From Streptomyces violaceorubidus (lineage in GTDB: Bacteria > Actinomycetota > Actinomycetes > Streptomycetales > Streptomycetaceae), in the NCBI RefSeq assembly GCF_000717995.1, contig NZ_JODM01000017.1, positions 1 through 64,000 of the forward strand: a DNA stretch of 64,000 bases, written 5' to 3'. The translations under genes and the position numbers were made by a program. This document shows positions 33,356 through 44,033 of the stretch, piece by piece. The number at the start of each line of letters is the position of its first letter. Positions within the stretch are counted from its first letter, which is position 1. Under the pieces are notes generated by a model. That model saw only the letters and a program-made list of their open reading frames with translations. It did not search any database and had not been told where the DNA came from.

Positions 33356-34315
33356 GTGAGTCCCAACGGCTCCGACCGCTCGCCGCGGCGCCCGATGCGG
33401 CGGAAGCTGCTGCAGGCACTGACCGCGGGCCTGGTCCTGGCGACCGCCACCGGTTGCACATACGAGGACTTCCCCCGCCTCGGCATGCCCACCCCAACCA
33501 CGGAAGAGGCTCCGCGGATCCTCTCCCTGTGGCAGGGCTCCTGGGCTGCCGCGCTGGCCACCGGCGTGCTGGTGTGGGGCCTGATCCTGTGGAGTGTCTT
33601 CTTCCACCGGCGCAGCCGCACCAAGGTCGAGGTCCCTCCGCAGACCAGGTACAACCTGCCCATCGAGGCGCTGTACACCATGGTTCCGCTCGTCATCGTC
33701 TCGGTGCTGTTCTACTTCACCGCGCGTGACGAGTCGGACCTCTTGAGCCTCAAGAAGAAGCCCGACGTCACGGTCAACGTGGTCGGCTTCCAGTGGAGCT
33801 GGTGCTTCAACCACATCGAGGACGTCCCGGGCTCCACCGGCGACGCCAAGACCTCCAAGGAACTGGCCGGCATCCCGGACCGGTTCGTCGAGGACTTCCC
33901 GGCGAACGCCGGCGGTGTCTACGACTGCGGTACCCCCGGTACGCGGAACCCGCAGACCAACAACCCGGGCCCGACCCTCTGGCTCCCCAAGGGCAAGACG
34001 GTCCGCTTCGTCCTGACCTCGCGTGACGTCATCCACTCCTTCTGGGTGGTGCCGTTCCTCATGAAGCAGGACGTGATTCCGGGCCACACCAACGCCTTCG
34101 AGGTGACCCCCAACAAGGAGGGGACCTTCCTGGGCAAGTGCGCCGAGCTGTGCGGCGTGGACCACTCCCGGATGCTGTTCAACGTCAAGGTCGTCTCCCC
34201 GGAGCGCTACGAGCAGCACCTCCAGGACCTCGCGAAGAAGGGGCAGACCGGTTACGTTCCCGCGGGCATCGCTCAGACGAGCCACGAGAAGAACCGGGAG
34301 ACGAACAACCTGTGA
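33356..34315 (+). CDS. ctaC: Cytochrome c oxidase subunit II (aa3 type)
   Basis: 319 residues. Exported lipoprotein-type N-terminus (lipobox-like ATATGC), two membrane helices (about 60-85 and 100-125), then the outside CuA cupredoxin domain. CuA ligands are in SRDVIHSFW and [12 protein letters not shown] near the C-terminus. It accepts electrons from the bc1 complex (in actinobacteria directly from cytochrome cc of QcrC). GTG 33356 with GGAAGG upstream. It overlaps ctaD by GTGA, so translation is coupled in ctaC-ctaD-ctaF. Confidence 0.95.
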   Translation: MSPNGSDRSPRRPMRRKLLQALTAGLVLATATGCTYEDFPRLGMPTPTTEEAPRILSLWQGSWAAALATGVLVWGLILWSVFFHRRSRTKVEVPPQTRYNLPIEALYTMVPLVIVSVLFYFTARDESDLLSLKKKPDVTVNVVGFQWSWCFNHIEDVPGSTGDAKTSKELAGIPDRFVEDFPANAGGVYDCGTPGTRNPQTNNPGPTLWLPKGKTVRFVLTSRDVIHSFWVVPFLMKQDVIPGHTNAFEVTPNKEGTFLGKCAELCGVDHSRMLFNVKVVSPERYEQHLQDLAKKGQTGYVPAGIAQTSHEKNRETNNL

Positions 34316-36048
34316 GCATCCTCAACGAACCCCAGGGTGCCTCGGCAGCGGAGGACTCGTACGAGAACGAGCTGCCGGTACGGCGCAAGCAGCCCGGCAA
34401 CGTCGTGATCAAGTGGCTCACGACCACTGACCACAAGACGATCGGCACGATGTACCTGGTGACGTCGTTCGCGTTCTTCGTGATCGGCGGCGTGATGGCG
34501 CTCTTCATGCGCGCCGAGCTCGCCCGGCCCGGTCTGCAGATCATGTCGAACGAGCAGTTCAACCAGGCGTTCACGATGCACGGCACGATCATGCTGCTGA
34601 TGTTCGCGACGCCGCTGTTCGCGGGCTTCGCGAACTGGATCATGCCGTTGCAGATCGGCGCGCCCGACGTGGCGTTCCCCCGGCTGAACATGTTCGCCTA
34701 CTGGCTGTACCTGTTCGGCTCGAGCATCGCGGTGGGCGGGTTCCTGACCCCGCAGGGCGCGGCCGACTTCGGCTGGTTCGCCTACTCGCCGCTGTCCGAC
34801 GCGGTGCACTCGCCCGGTATCGGCGGCGACCTGTGGATCATGGGTCTGGCCTTCTCCGGCTTCGGCACCATCCTCGGCTCGGTCAACTTCATCACCACGA
34901 TCATCTGCATGCGCGCGCCCGGCATGACCATGTTCCGCATGCCGATCTTCACCTGGAACGTGCTGCTGACCGGTGTGCTGGTCCTGCTGGCCTTCCCGGT
35001 GCTGGCCGCGGCCCTGTTCGCGCTGGAGGCCGACCGCAAGTTCGGTGCCCACATCTTCGACTCGTCCAACGGCGGGGCGTTGCTGTGGCAGCACCTGTTC
35101 TGGTTCTTCGGGCATCCAGAGGTGTACATCATCGCGCTGCCGTTCTTCGGCATCGTGAGTGAGATCATCCCGGTCTTCTCCCGCAAGCCGATCTTCGGCT
35201 ACATGGGTCTGATCGGCGCGACGATCGCGATCGCGGGTCTGTCGGTGACGGTGTGGGCCCACCACATGTACGTCACGGGCGGCGTCCTGCTGCCGTTCTT
35301 CTCCTTCATGACCTTCCTGATCGCGGTCCCGACCGGTGTGAAGTTCTTCAACTGGATCGGCACCATGTGGAAGGGCTCGCTGTCCTTCGAGACACCGATG
35401 CTCTGGTCCACCGGCTTCCTGATCACCTTCCTCTTCGGTGGTCTGACCGGTGTCATCCTGGCCTCGCCGCCGCTGGACTTCCACGTGTCCGACTCGTACT
35501 TCGTGGTGGCGCACTTCCACTACGTGGTGTTCGGCACCGTGGTGTTCGCGATGTTCGCCGGCTTCCACTTCTGGTGGCCGAAGTTCACCGGCAAGATGCT
35601 GGACGAGCGCCTGGGCAAGATCACCTTCTGGACGCTGTTCGTCGGCTTCCACGGCACGTTCCTGGTCCAGCACTGGCTCGGCGCCGAGGGCATGCCGCGT
35701 CGCTACGCCGACTACCTGGCCGCGGACGGCTTCACCGCCCTGAACACGATCTCGACGATCAGCTCGTTCCTGCTGGGCATGTCGATACTGCCGTTCTTCT
35801 ACAACATCTGGAAGACCGCCAAGTACGGCAAGAAGATCGAGGTGGACGACCCGTGGGGCTACGGCCGTTCGCTGGAGTGGGCGACCTCCTGCCCGCCGCC
35901 GCGGCACAACTTCCTCACGCTGCCGCGCATCCGCAGTGAATCCCCCGCCTTCGACCTGCACCACCCCGAGATCTCCGCGATCGACCAGTTGGAGAACGTC
36001 GGCCACGGTGAGAAGGCCCTCGCCGGCGGCAAGGAGGCCGGGAAGTGA
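34312..36048 (+). CDS. ctaD: Cytochrome c oxidase subunit I (aa3 type)
   Basis: 578 residues, 12 membrane helices. Heme and copper ligands: His in [24 protein letters not shown] (CuB His and cross-linked Tyr), WAHHMYV, and [10 protein letters not shown] for the two heme ligands. Proton-channel residues are of the aa3 type. It reduces O2 to water and pumps protons. The GTG start overlaps the ctaC stop and its own stop overlaps the ctaF start. The C-terminal tail ([18 protein letters not shown]) is soluble. Confidence 0.97.
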   Translation: MSILNEPQGASAAEDSYENELPVRRKQPGNVVIKWLTTTDHKTIGTMYLVTSFAFFVIGGVMALFMRAELARPGLQIMSNEQFNQAFTMHGTIMLLMFATPLFAGFANWIMPLQIGAPDVAFPRLNMFAYWLYLFGSSIAVGGFLTPQGAADFGWFAYSPLSDAVHSPGIGGDLWIMGLAFSGFGTILGSVNFITTIICMRAPGMTMFRMPIFTWNVLLTGVLVLLAFPVLAAALFALEADRKFGAHIFDSSNGGALLWQHLFWFFGHPEVYIIALPFFGIVSEIIPVFSRKPIFGYMGLIGATIAIAGLSVTVWAHHMYVTGGVLLPFFSFMTFLIAVPTGVKFFNWIGTMWKGSLSFETPMLWSTGFLITFLFGGLTGVILASPPLDFHVSDSYFVVAHFHYVVFGTVVFAMFAGFHFWWPKFTGKMLDERLGKITFWTLFVGFHGTFLVQHWLGAEGMPRRYADYLAADGFTALNTISTISSFLLGMSILPFFYNIWKTAKYGKKIEVDDPWGYGRSLEWATSCPPPRHNFLTLPRIRSESPAFDLHHPEISAIDQLENVGHGEKALAGGKEAGK

Positions 36049-36443
36049 AGATCCAGGGCAAGATGTTCATCTGGTTGAGCGTCTTCATCCTCGTCGTGGC
36101 GGTCGTCTACGGCTACTGGTCCAAGGAGCCGGCCGGTACCACGGCCCTGTTCCTGGCCTTCGGCCTGGCCATCATGATCGGCTTCTACCTCGCCTTCACG
36201 GCGCGGAGGGTCGACGCCGGGGCGCAGGACAACATGGAGGCGGACGTCGCGGACGACGCCGGCGAGGTCGGGTTCTTCAGCCCGCACAGCTGGCAGCCGC
36301 TGTCCCTCGCCGTCGGTGGCGCCCTCGCCTTCCTGGGCATCGCCGTCGGCTGGTGGGTCATGTACTTCTCGGCACCGATCCTCATGGTCGGCCTGTTCGG
36401 CTGGGTCTTCGAGTACTACCGCGGTGAGAACCGCACCCAGTAG
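36045..36443 (+). CDS. ctaF: Cytochrome c oxidase subunit IV, actinobacterial type
   Basis: 132 residues with three to four membrane helices; it starts [20 protein letters not shown]. This is the short actinobacterial subunit IV found directly after ctaD; it is not related to mitochondrial subunit IV. It stabilises the oxidase in the bc1-aa3 supercomplex. GTG start overlaps ctaD's stop by 4 bases. Last gene of the ctaCDF operon, closed by a 13 bp terminator stem. Confidence 0.93.
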   Translation: MKIQGKMFIWLSVFILVVAVVYGYWSKEPAGTTALFLAFGLAIMIGFYLAFTARRVDAGAQDNMEADVADDAGEVGFFSPHSWQPLSLAVGGALAFLGIAVGWWVMYFSAPILMVGLFGWVFEYYRGENRTQ

Positions 36444-36458
36444 CACGCGTCGAGCGCC

Positions 36459-36498
36459 AAGGGGCCCGGACACTCCGTCAGGAGCGTCCGGGCCCCTT
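36459..36498. terminator. Terminator after ctaCDF
   Basis: AAGGGGCCCGGAC (36459-36471) pairs perfectly with GTCCGGGCCCCTT (36486-36498); the 14-base loop can form a further CTCC/GGAG stem. It starts 16 bases past the ctaF stop. Confidence 0.85.
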
Positions 36499-36573
36499 CG
36501 TCTGCCGTACCGTCCCTCACCCTTCCGGCTTACCCGCCGTGCCGCCCTTGACGTCTCTCCCTAGCGTGAGGCC

Positions 36574-37851
36574 ATGAGCATCACGGTTCACTTCCAGGCG
36601 CGGGGGCGTACGGTCGTCGGCTGCACCCTGCTGGTGATCGCCCTCGGCGCGAGCGGCACCGCCTGCCTCGGCGACGACGACAACCCGCTGTCCGCCACGC
36701 CCTACGACGCGGCCGGCCAGATCTCCTTCAACGGCCCCACGGACGCCGGGAAGAAGGCCGACCCGGACAAACCCCTGGAGGTGGTCGCCGAGGGCGCCGA
36801 CGGGCGCATCACGGACGTCACGGCCACGGACGCGACCGGACGCCACGTCGCGGGCGAGCTGTCCGCCGACGGCGCCCGCTGGCACAGCACCTCGCCGCTG
36901 GCGGCCAACGCCAGCTACACCGTGCGCGTCAGCACCGAGGACGGGGACGGGGCGCCCGGCCGCAAGGTGCTCACCTTCGAGACCGGCAAGCCCGGCGCGA
37001 AGAAGACCCTGGACGTCACCTTCGGGCCCAAGGCGGGCGCGTACGGCGTCGGTCAGCCCATCACGGCGGAACTGAGCCAGCCGGTCCGGGACCCGGCGCA
37101 GCGGGCCATAGTGGAGCGCGGCCTGAAGGTCGAGTCCACCCCCGCGGCGCAGGGCGCCTGGTACTGGGTGGACGACAAGAAGCTCCACTACCGGCCCCAG
37201 GAGTACTGGCCCGCGCACGCCACCGTCAAGGTCCGCAGCACCCTGGACGGCATCAAGATCGGCGACCGGATGTGGGGCGGCAGAACCAAGCCCCTGAAGA
37301 TCACCACGGACGACCGCGTCGTGGCCGTCACCGACGCCGCCGCGCACACCCTGACCGTCTACCAGGACGGCGAGGCGATCCGGGAGATCCCGGTCACCAC
37401 CGGCAAGCCCGGCTTCGAGACCCGCAACGGCGTCAAGGTCGTCCTCGGCAAGGAATCCTTCGTACGCATGCGCAGCACCACCGTCGGCATCGCCGAGGGC
37501 TCCTCGGAGGCGTACGACCTGCCGGTCCACTGGGCCACCCGGGTGACCTGGAGCGGCGAGTACGTGCACGCCGCCCCCTGGTCCGTCGGCTCCCAGGGCA
37601 TCGCCAACGTCAGCCACGGCTGCGTCGGCATGAGCACCGACAACGCGGAGTGGTTCTTCAACGCGGTCCAGGAGGGCGACCTCGTCGAGGTCGTCAACTC
37701 GGACGGCGAGACGATGGAAGCCTTCGGCAACGGCTTCGGCGACTGGAACATGGACTGGGCGAAATGGCGCACGGGCAGCGCCCTGACGGGCGGCACGGGC
37801 AACGCGTCCGGCACGGCGGAACAGGCGAGGCTGAGGCCGGAGAGCGTCTAG
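36574..37851 (+). CDS. L,D-transpeptidase (YkuD) with Ig-like domains
   Basis: 425-residue exported cell-wall cross-linking enzyme. Signal peptide with a weak lipobox (ASGTAC, Cys about residue 29), then two Ig-like beta domains (about 45-145 and 150-245). The YkuD catalytic domain (about 250-380) has the active motif SHGCVGMS with Cys350 and His348. It forms 3-3 links between meso- or LL-diaminopimelate residues. The C-terminal tail resembles the mycobacterial LdtMt2 layout. It lies between the two respiratory operons but is not part of them; repeats and terminators separate it on both sides. Confidence 0.92.
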   Translation: MSITVHFQARGRTVVGCTLLVIALGASGTACLGDDDNPLSATPYDAAGQISFNGPTDAGKKADPDKPLEVVAEGADGRITDVTATDATGRHVAGELSADGARWHSTSPLAANASYTVRVSTEDGDGAPGRKVLTFETGKPGAKKTLDVTFGPKAGAYGVGQPITAELSQPVRDPAQRAIVERGLKVESTPAAQGAWYWVDDKKLHYRPQEYWPAHATVKVRSTLDGIKIGDRMWGGRTKPLKITTDDRVVAVTDAAAHTLTVYQDGEAIREIPVTTGKPGFETRNGVKVVLGKESFVRMRSTTVGIAEGSSEAYDLPVHWATRVTWSGEYVHAAPWSVGSQGIANVSHGCVGMSTDNAEWFFNAVQEGDLVEVVNSDGETMEAFGNGFGDWNMDWAKWRTGSALTGGTGNASGTAEQARLRPESV

Positions 37852-37879
37852 AGGCGCCTGGAGCAGCGAACCTCAGTCA

Positions 37880-37950
37880 GGGGGGGCGGGGAACTGGGCG
37901 ACGAGCCACGGGGGCGCCGCACTCGCCACAAGGACCCGCACCCCCGAGCT
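37880..37950 (+). repeat. Dispersed intergenic repeat, copy C
   Basis: Degenerate copy: AGGGGGGGCGGGGAACTGGG, then CGACGAGCCAC, ending ACCCGCACCCCCGAG. It lies between the convergent L,D-transpeptidase and receiver-like genes. Compare 8827-8898. Confidence 0.65.
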
Positions 37951-37961
37951 GGAAGGCGCCC

Positions 37962-38363
37962 CTAGACGCCCTGCAGCCTCTTCTCCCGCAGCAAAGCGGC
38001 CAGCGCCCCCGCGAACTCCACCGGCTCCACCGGCAGCGTCACAGCCGCCTCCGCGCGGCTCCACGTGGCCAGCCAGGCGTCCTGCGGCCGTGCGATGAGG
38101 AGCAGCACCGGCGGGCACTGGAAGACCTCGTCCTTGATCTGGCGACACATGCCCATGCCGCCCATGGGCACCGCCTCGCCGTCCAGCACGCAGACGTCGA
38201 TCCCGCCCTTGTCCAGCTCCTTGAGCACCGCGGCCGGGGTGGCGCACTCCACGAACTCGACCACGGGCACGTCCGGAGCCGGCCGGCGGCCGGTCGCGAG
38301 CCGCACCTGTTCGCGGGTGTTGGAGTCGTCGCTGTAGACCAGCACCGTGGCGGTCGCCTGCAT
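37962..38363 (-). CDS. Stand-alone degenerate receiver-domain protein
   Basis: 133 residues with the fold of a CheY-like receiver and no output domain. It keeps the acidic pair (YSDDSNT, D12/D13) and an Asp at the phosphorylation site (D61 in VCVLDGEAVP). The switch Thr/Ser and Lys are replaced: the segment after strand 4 reads LLLIARPQDAW and the strand 5 KP motif reads LPVEPVEF. It is thus a pseudo-receiver or depends on a different switch. It lies between the L,D-transpeptidase and ctaE, divergent from ctaE. I recognise a conserved Streptomyces hypothetical but no known partner. Confidence 0.75.
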   Translation of the reverse strand: MQATATVLVYSDDSNTREQVRLATGRRPAPDVPVVEFVECATPAAVLKELDKGGIDVCVLDGEAVPMGGMGMCRQIKDEVFQCPPVLLLIARPQDAWLATWSRAEAAVTLPVEPVEFAGALAALLREKRLQGV

Positions 38364-38561
38364 GCTTCCTCCGATACGCGGTGAGACCGGTGAAGGCTGT
38401 CGTAGCCCGTTGGGGCGGATGCTACTCCCTCGAACGTCCCGTCAGCACTGGTTCGGACAGGGCTTCGACGGGCCGTTCGATGGGCCATCCGGGCCGTACA
38501 AGCAGGGGGAACACACCGAACGGCACCCCCCGGGGTGAGGGCGGGATAAGCGACCGACATA

Positions 38562-39182
38562 ATGTCGGTCGTGGCGACAGCAACGACAGTAGAAACCGGG
38601 CACGCGCACCCGTCGGTCAACCGGCCGAACCTCACCAGCGTCGGAACCATCATCTGGTTGAGTTCCGAGCTGATGTTCTTCGCGGCCCTCTTCGCGATGT
38701 ACTTCACCCTGCGATCGGTGACGGGCCCGGACTTCTGGTCCGAGAAGGCCCACGCGCTGAACGTCCCGTTCTCCGCGACGAACACCACGATCCTGGTGCT
38801 CTCCTCCCTCACCTGCCAGCTCGGCGTGTTCGCGGCCGAGCGCGGTGACGTGAAGAAGCTCCGGATGTGGTTCATCGTCACCTTCGTGATGGGTGCGATC
38901 TTCATCGGCGGTCAGGTGTTCGAGTACACCGAACTGGTCAAGAAGGACGGGATCTCCCTGTCCTCCGACCCGTACGGCTCGGCGTTCTACCTGACCACCG
39001 GCTTCCACGGACTGCACGTGACGGGCGGACTGATCGCCTTCCTGCTGGTCCTCGGCCGCACCTACGCGGCCAGGAGGTTCACCCACGAGCAGGCGACCGC
39101 CGCCATCGTCGTGTCCTACTACTGGCACTTCGTCGATGTGGTCTGGATCGGCCTGTTCGCCACGATCTACCTGATCAAGTAG
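38562..39182 (+). CDS. ctaE: Cytochrome c oxidase subunit III
   Basis: 206 residues, five membrane helices (short actinobacterial form). Starts [20 protein letters not shown]; typical segments are [30 protein letters not shown] ([16 protein letters not shown]) and the last helix [19 protein letters not shown]. It is the first gene of ctaE-qcrC-qcrA-qcrB. The gap to qcrC is 65 bases. Separating subunit III from I/II and joining it to the bc1 genes is the usual actinobacterial arrangement and reflects the obligate bc1-aa3 supercomplex. Confidence 0.95.
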   Translation: MSVVATATTVETGHAHPSVNRPNLTSVGTIIWLSSELMFFAALFAMYFTLRSVTGPDFWSEKAHALNVPFSATNTTILVLSSLTCQLGVFAAERGDVKKLRMWFIVTFVMGAIFIGGQVFEYTELVKKDGISLSSDPYGSAFYLTTGFHGLHVTGGLIAFLLVLGRTYAARRFTHEQATAAIVVSYYWHFVDVVWIGLFATIYLIK

Positions 39183-39247
39183 TCGCGGCACGCACCCGCG
39201 CAATACCAGAAGCATCGACGCAGAAGATCCTGACACCGGGGTAATCC

Positions 39248-40057
39248 GTGAAAAAGCTCTCCGCACGACGACGCCATCCGCTGGCGGCCCTCGTCGTCCT
39301 ACTCCTCGCGCTGGCATGCACAGGGGGGCTGTACGCCGCGTTCGCACCCGCGAGCAAGGCGCAGGCCGATGAATCCGCCCAGTCCCTTGCCATCGACGAG
39401 GGCAAGAAGCTCTACGCCGTCGGCTGTGCCAGTTGCCACGGCACCGGAGGGCAGGGCACCAGCGACGGTCCGAGCCTGGTCGGCGTAGGCGCCGCGGCCG
39501 TCGACTTCCAGGTGGGCACCGGCCGCATGCCCGCCCAGCAGCCCGGCGCGCAGGTCCCGAAGAAGAAGGTCATCTACTCCCAGGCGGAGATCGACCAGCT
39601 CGCGGCCTACATCGCGTCGCTGGGCGCCGGTCCGGCCATCCCCTCGGAGGAGAAGTACGGCCCCGAGGGCGCGGACATCGCCAAGGGCGGTGAACTGTTC
39701 CGCACCAACTGCGCGCAGTGCCACAACTTCACCGGCAAGGGTGGCGCCCTGACGCACGGCAAGTTCGCGCCGAGCCTCGAGGGTGTCGACCCGAAGCACA
39801 TCTACGAGGCCATGCAGACCGGCCCGCAGAACATGCCCTCCTTCCCCGACACCACGCTGTCGGAGCAGAACAAGAAGGACATCATCGCCTACCTGGACGC
39901 GGTCAACGGTGACGACACCGAGAGCCCCGGTGGTCTCAGCCTCGGCGGACTCGGCCCGGTCAGTGAGGGTCTGTTCGCCTGGGTGTTCGGACTGGGCGCC
40001 CTGATCGCCGTCGCCGTCTGGGTCGCCGCTCGGACCGCAAAGGCCAAGAAGTCATGA
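39248..40057 (+). CDS. qcrC: Diheme cytochrome c subunit of the bc1 complex
   Basis: 269 residues. An N-terminal membrane anchor (LALACTGGLYAAF) puts two cytochrome c domains outside: C60-x-x-C63-H64 (GCASCHG) and C155-x-x-C158-H159 (NCAQCHN). A C-terminal helix anchors the end. The two hemes pass electrons from the Rieske protein directly to CuA of the oxidase, so no soluble cytochrome c is needed. GTG start at 39248; stop overlaps qcrA start by 4 bases. Confidence 0.95.
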   Translation: MKKLSARRRHPLAALVVLLLALACTGGLYAAFAPASKAQADESAQSLAIDEGKKLYAVGCASCHGTGGQGTSDGPSLVGVGAAAVDFQVGTGRMPAQQPGAQVPKKKVIYSQAEIDQLAAYIASLGAGPAIPSEEKYGPEGADIAKGGELFRTNCAQCHNFTGKGGALTHGKFAPSLEGVDPKHIYEAMQTGPQNMPSFPDTTLSEQNKKDIIAYLDAVNGDDTESPGGLSLGGLGPVSEGLFAWVFGLGALIAVAVWVAARTAKAKKS

Positions 40058-41115
40058 GTAGCCAAGACATTCCAGAAGAGAACCTGCCGGCAGCGCAGGA
40101 CCGCCCGCACGGCGCGGCCGCCCGGCCCGCGGACGAGACCAACCCGTTCGCCGACCCGGGGCTGCCGCCCCACGAGCCGCGGGTCCAGGACGTCGACGAG
40201 CGGGCCGCCAAGCGGTCCGAGCGCACGGTCGCCCTGCTGTTCACGCTGTCGATGCTGGCCACCATCGGCTTCATCGCCTCGTTCGTGGCGATCGACGTCG
40301 ACAAGTCGGTCTACATCTTCCCGCTCGGTCACATCAGTGCGCTGAACTTCGCGCTCGGCATGACGCTCGGCGTCGCGCTGTTCGCCATCGGCGCCGGCGC
40401 GGTCCACTGGGCCCGCACCCTGATGTCCGACGAGGAGGTCGCCGACGAGCGTCACCCGATCGAGGCGTCCCCCGAGGTCCGTGCCAAGGTCCACGCGGAC
40501 TTCAAGCAGGGTGCCAAGGAGTCCGTGATCGGGCGCCGCAAGCTGATCCGCAACACGATGCTGGGCGCGCTCACCCTGGTGCCGCTCTCCGGCGTCGTGC
40601 TGCTGCGCGACCTCGGCCCGCTGCCCGGGACCAAGCTCCGCCACACCCTGTGGTCCAAGGGCAAGCTCCTCGTCAACATGAACACCAACGAGCCGCTGCG
40701 TCCCTCCGACGTCGCGGTGGGCTCGCTCACCTTCGCCATGCCCGAGGGCCTGGAGGAGCACGACGAGGACTTCCAGAACGAGATCGCCAAGGCGGCCCTG
40801 ATGATCATCCGGCTGGAGCCGGACTCCATCAAGGACAAGCGCGAGCTCGAGTGGTCGCACGAGGGCATCGTGGCGTACTCGAAGATCTGCACCCACGTCG
40901 GTTGCCCGATCTCCCTGTACGAGCAGCAGACGCACCACGCGCTCTGCCCCTGCCACCAGTCCACCTTCGACCTTGCCGACGGCGCCCGGGTCATCTTCGG
41001 TCCCGCCGGTCACGCCCTGCCGCAGCTGCGCATCGGCGTGAACGACGAGGGTTACCTCGAAGCGCTCGGCGACTTCGAAGAGCCCGTCGGTCCTGCTTTC
41101 TGGGAGCGCGGATGA
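40054..41115 (+). CDS. qcrA: Rieske iron-sulfur subunit of the bc1 complex
   Basis: 353 residues with a long charged N-terminal cytoplasmic part, three membrane helices (about 55-165) and an outside Rieske domain. The [2Fe-2S] ligands are C-T-H in ICTHVGCPISLYEQQ and C-P-C-H in HALCPCHQSTF. The extended three-helix N-terminus is typical of actinobacteria. Start ATG 40054 overlaps the qcrC stop; end overlaps the qcrB start, so qcrCAB is tightly coupled. Confidence 0.96.
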   Translation: MSSQDIPEENLPAAQDRPHGAAARPADETNPFADPGLPPHEPRVQDVDERAAKRSERTVALLFTLSMLATIGFIASFVAIDVDKSVYIFPLGHISALNFALGMTLGVALFAIGAGAVHWARTLMSDEEVADERHPIEASPEVRAKVHADFKQGAKESVIGRRKLIRNTMLGALTLVPLSGVVLLRDLGPLPGTKLRHTLWSKGKLLVNMNTNEPLRPSDVAVGSLTFAMPEGLEEHDEDFQNEIAKAALMIIRLEPDSIKDKRELEWSHEGIVAYSKICTHVGCPISLYEQQTHHALCPCHQSTFDLADGARVIFGPAGHALPQLRIGVNDEGYLEALGDFEEPVGPAFWERG

Positions 41116-42749
41116 GTACTGCAGCCAACGAAGCGCCCCGCTCACGCGGGAAGGCACCGGCCGGCGAGCGCGTCGCCGACTGGGCCGACGGCCGGCTGGG
41201 GATCTACTCCCTGGCCAAGGCCAACATGCGCAAGATCTTCCCCGACCACTGGTCGTTCATGCTGGGTGAGGTCTGCCTCTACAGCTTCATCATCATCATC
41301 CTCACGGGTGTGTACCTGACGCTGTTCTTCCACCCGTCGATGGCCGAGGTCGAGTACCACGGCTCGTACGTGCCCTTGCAGGGCCAGATGATGAGTGAGG
41401 CGTACGCCTCCACTCTGGACATCAGCTTCGACGTCCGCGGCGGTCTGCTGATCCGGCAGATCCACCACTGGGCCGCGCTGGTGTTCCTGGCCGGCATGTT
41501 CGTGCACATGATGCGCGTCTTCTTCACCGGCGCGTTCCGCAAGCCGCGCGAGATCAACTGGCTGTTCGGCTTCCTGCTGCTCGTCCTCGGCATGTTCACC
41601 GGCTTCACCGGTTACTCGCTCCCGGACGACCTGCTCTCGGGCACCGGCATCCGCTTCATGGAGGGCGCGATCCTGTCCGTGCCGATCGTCGGCACGTACA
41701 TCTCGTTCTTCCTCTTCGGCGGGGAGTTCCCCGGACACGACTTCGTGTCCCGGTTCTACTCGGTCCACATCCTGCTGCTGCCGGGCATCATGCTCGGCCT
41801 GCTGGTGGGCCACCTGATCCTGGTCTTCTACCACAAGCACACGCAGTTCGCGGGTCCCGGCAAGACGAACAAGAACGTCGTCGGCATGCCGCTGCTGCCG
41901 GTGTACACGGCGAAGGCCGGAGGCTTCTTCTTCCTGGTCTTCGGTGTGATCTCGGTGGTGTCGGCCATCGCCACGATCAACCCGATCTGGGCCATCGGCC
42001 CCTACCGGCCGGACCAGGTCTCCACCGGCGCCCAGCCGGACTGGTACATGGGCTTCTCCGAGGGCCTGATCCGTGTGATGCCGGGCTGGGAGATCAACGC
42101 CTGGGGCCACACACTCGTCCTGGGCGTGCTCATCCCGCTGATCATCTTCCCGCTGGTCCTGGCGGCGATCGCGGTCTACCCGTTCATCGAGTCCTGGGTC
42201 ACCGGCGACAAGCGCGAGCACCACATCCTGGACCGCCCGCGCAACGCCCCGACCCGTACGGCCTTCGGTGTAGCCTGGCTGACCGTCTACTTCGTGCTGC
42301 TGATCGGTGGCGGCAACGACCTGTGGGCCACGCACTTCCACCTGTCGATCAACGCGATCACCTGGTTCGTCCGCGTCGCGTTCTTCGTCGGACCGGTCGT
42401 CGCCTTCATCGCCACCAAGCGGATCTGCCTCGGCCTCCAGCGCCGGGACAAGGACAAGGTGCTGCACGGACGCGAGTCCGGCATCATCAAGCGCCTGCCG
42501 CACGGTGAGTTCATCGAGGTGCACGAGCCGCTCAGCCAGGAGCAGCTGCACACGCTCACGGCGCACGAGCAGTACAAGCCGGCCGAGATCGGCCCGACGG
42601 TCGACGAGAACGGCGTCGAGCGCAAGGTGAGCGGCACGCAGAAGCTCCGTGCCAAGCTCAGCGAGTCGTACTACGGCGAGGAGTCGCAGATTCCGAAGCC
42701 GACCGTCGAGGAGTACAAGGAGATCACGAGCGGCCACGGCCACCACTGA
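41112..42749 (+). CDS. qcrB: Cytochrome b subunit of the bc1 complex
   Basis: 545 residues. Eight membrane helices bind two b hemes through His pairs ([10 protein letters not shown] for one pair; [20 protein letters not shown] for the other). The quinol site has the [11 protein letters not shown] variant of PEWY. A long soluble C-terminal tail of more than 100 residues ([20 protein letters not shown]) is typical of actinobacteria. It oxidises menaquinol. ATG start overlaps the qcrA stop. Last gene of the operon; a 13 bp terminator follows. Confidence 0.96.
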   Translation: MSTAANEAPRSRGKAPAGERVADWADGRLGIYSLAKANMRKIFPDHWSFMLGEVCLYSFIIIILTGVYLTLFFHPSMAEVEYHGSYVPLQGQMMSEAYASTLDISFDVRGGLLIRQIHHWAALVFLAGMFVHMMRVFFTGAFRKPREINWLFGFLLLVLGMFTGFTGYSLPDDLLSGTGIRFMEGAILSVPIVGTYISFFLFGGEFPGHDFVSRFYSVHILLLPGIMLGLLVGHLILVFYHKHTQFAGPGKTNKNVVGMPLLPVYTAKAGGFFFLVFGVISVVSAIATINPIWAIGPYRPDQVSTGAQPDWYMGFSEGLIRVMPGWEINAWGHTLVLGVLIPLIIFPLVLAAIAVYPFIESWVTGDKREHHILDRPRNAPTRTAFGVAWLTVYFVLLIGGGNDLWATHFHLSINAITWFVRVAFFVGPVVAFIATKRICLGLQRRDKDKVLHGRESGIIKRLPHGEFIEVHEPLSQEQLHTLTAHEQYKPAEIGPTVDENGVERKVSGTQKLRAKLSESYYGEESQIPKPTVEEYKEITSGHGHH

Positions 42750-42774
42750 CCCTCCAGCGTCGCCACACCACGGT

Positions 42775-42812
42775 CGAAGGGCCCCGTTCCGGTCTGCGGA
42801 CGGGGCCCTTCG
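42775..42812. terminator. Terminator after ctaE-qcrCAB
   Basis: CGAAGGGCCCCGT (42775-42787) pairs exactly with ACGGGGCCCTTCG (42800-42812); the 12-base loop can form TCCG/CGGA. It starts 26 bases past the qcrB stop. Confidence 0.85.
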
Positions 42813-42882
42813 CCGTGCCCGGGGCTGGATAGGGTGGGAGCACGATCCCCGTCGACGACACAGACACGATTCAGGAGCGGCT

Positions 42883-43947
42883 ATGAGCGCTGTGACCCCC
42901 GCTGGAGGCGACACCACGGCGGACCGCTCCTGGCCCGTCCTGCTGAACGGCCTGCTGGACGGCCGCGACCTGAGCGCCGACGACACCGCCTGGGCGCTGG
43001 ACGTGATCATGCGCGGCGAGGCGACCGACGCGCAGATCGCCGCCTTCGCGGTGGGCCTGCGGTTCAAGGGCGAGACGGTCGAGGAGATCTCCGGACTCGT
43101 CCGCACCATGTACGAGCACGCCAACGTGATCGAGGTGCCGGGGGCGACCGTCGACATCGTCGGCACCGGCGGCGACGGCGCCAAGACGGTCAACATCTCC
43201 ACCATGTCGGCGATCGTGGTGGCCGGCACGGGGGCGAAGGTCGTCAAGCACGGCAACCGGGCCGCCTCCTCGGCGTCCGGGGCCTCGGACGTGCTGGAGA
43301 AGCTCGGGGTCAATCTGGAGCTGACGCCGAAGCGGGTGGCGGAGGTCGCCGAGGAGGCCGGCATCACCTTCTGCTTCGCCGTGAAGTTCCACCCGGCGCT
43401 GCGCCACGTGGCGGCGGCGCGCGGTCAGCTCGGCATCCGCACGGTGTTCAACTTCCTGGGCCCGCTGACCAACCCCGCCCGGGTCAGGGCCCAGGCGATC
43501 GGGGTCGCCCACGCCCGGATGGCGCCGATCATCGCCGGTGTCTTCGCCGAGCGCGGCCACTCGTCGCTGGTCTTCCGGGGCGACGACGGCCTCGACGAGC
43601 TGACCACCACCTCCACGTCCCGGGTCTGGACCGTGCGCGACGGCCGGGTGACCGAGGAGACCTTCGACCCGCGCGAGGTCGGCATCGAACTGGTGCCGGT
43701 CGAGGCGCTGCGCGGCGCCGACGCCTCCTACAACGCCGACGTCGCCCGCCGCCTGCTGGCCGGCGAGACGGGTCCGGTACGGGACGCCGTCCTGCTGAAC
43801 TCGGCGGCGGCCCTGGTGGCCCTGGACCCCGGTGAGGGGCCGCTGGCGGCGCAGTTGCGGGCCGGGATGGACCGGGCGGCCGAGGCGATCGACTCCGGGG
43901 CGGCCCGACGGGTGCTGGAGCGTTGGGTGGCCGTCAGCAACGCCTGA
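42883..43947 (+). CDS. trpD: Anthranilate phosphoribosyltransferase
   Basis: Second step of the tryptophan branch: anthranilate plus PRPP. 354 residues. PRPP and metal site [19 protein letters not shown] (about 88-106), [20 protein letters not shown], the anthranilate-side [11 protein letters not shown], and the acidic [22 protein letters not shown] lies 6 bases before the ATG. It stands alone here, away from other trp genes, directly after the bc1 operon as in mycobacteria; the terminator between suggests independent transcription. Confidence 0.95.
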   Translation: MSAVTPAGGDTTADRSWPVLLNGLLDGRDLSADDTAWALDVIMRGEATDAQIAAFAVGLRFKGETVEEISGLVRTMYEHANVIEVPGATVDIVGTGGDGAKTVNISTMSAIVVAGTGAKVVKHGNRAASSASGASDVLEKLGVNLELTPKRVAEVAEEAGITFCFAVKFHPALRHVAAARGQLGIRTVFNFLGPLTNPARVRAQAIGVAHARMAPIIAGVFAERGHSSLVFRGDDGLDELTTTSTSRVWTVRDGRVTEETFDPREVGIELVPVEALRGADASYNADVARRLLAGETGPVRDAVLLNSAAALVALDPGEGPLAAQLRAGMDRAAEAIDSGAARRVLERWVAVSNA

Positions 43948-43995
43948 GCGGCACTGCGGCCGCGTGTGACGTGCGTCCCGCGATCCGGACTCGGG

Positions 43996-44025
43996 TTGCG
44001 GGGCGCCGATCTCTTCCCCTAGGTT
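43996..44025 (+). promoter_or_regulatory. Predicted promoter of the SAM-IV riboswitch transcript
   Basis: TTGCGG (43996-44001), 18 bp, TAGGTT (44020-44025). The predicted start near 44032 falls directly in front of the riboswitch, which makes this pair more convincing. Confidence 0.6.
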
Positions 44026-44033
44026 TTTCCACA

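Noticed and set aside
37962..38905. 288-codon minus-strand frame covering the receiver gene and the ctaE start region
   Set aside because: It is out of frame with both real genes; the 133-residue receiver-like frame has domain support.
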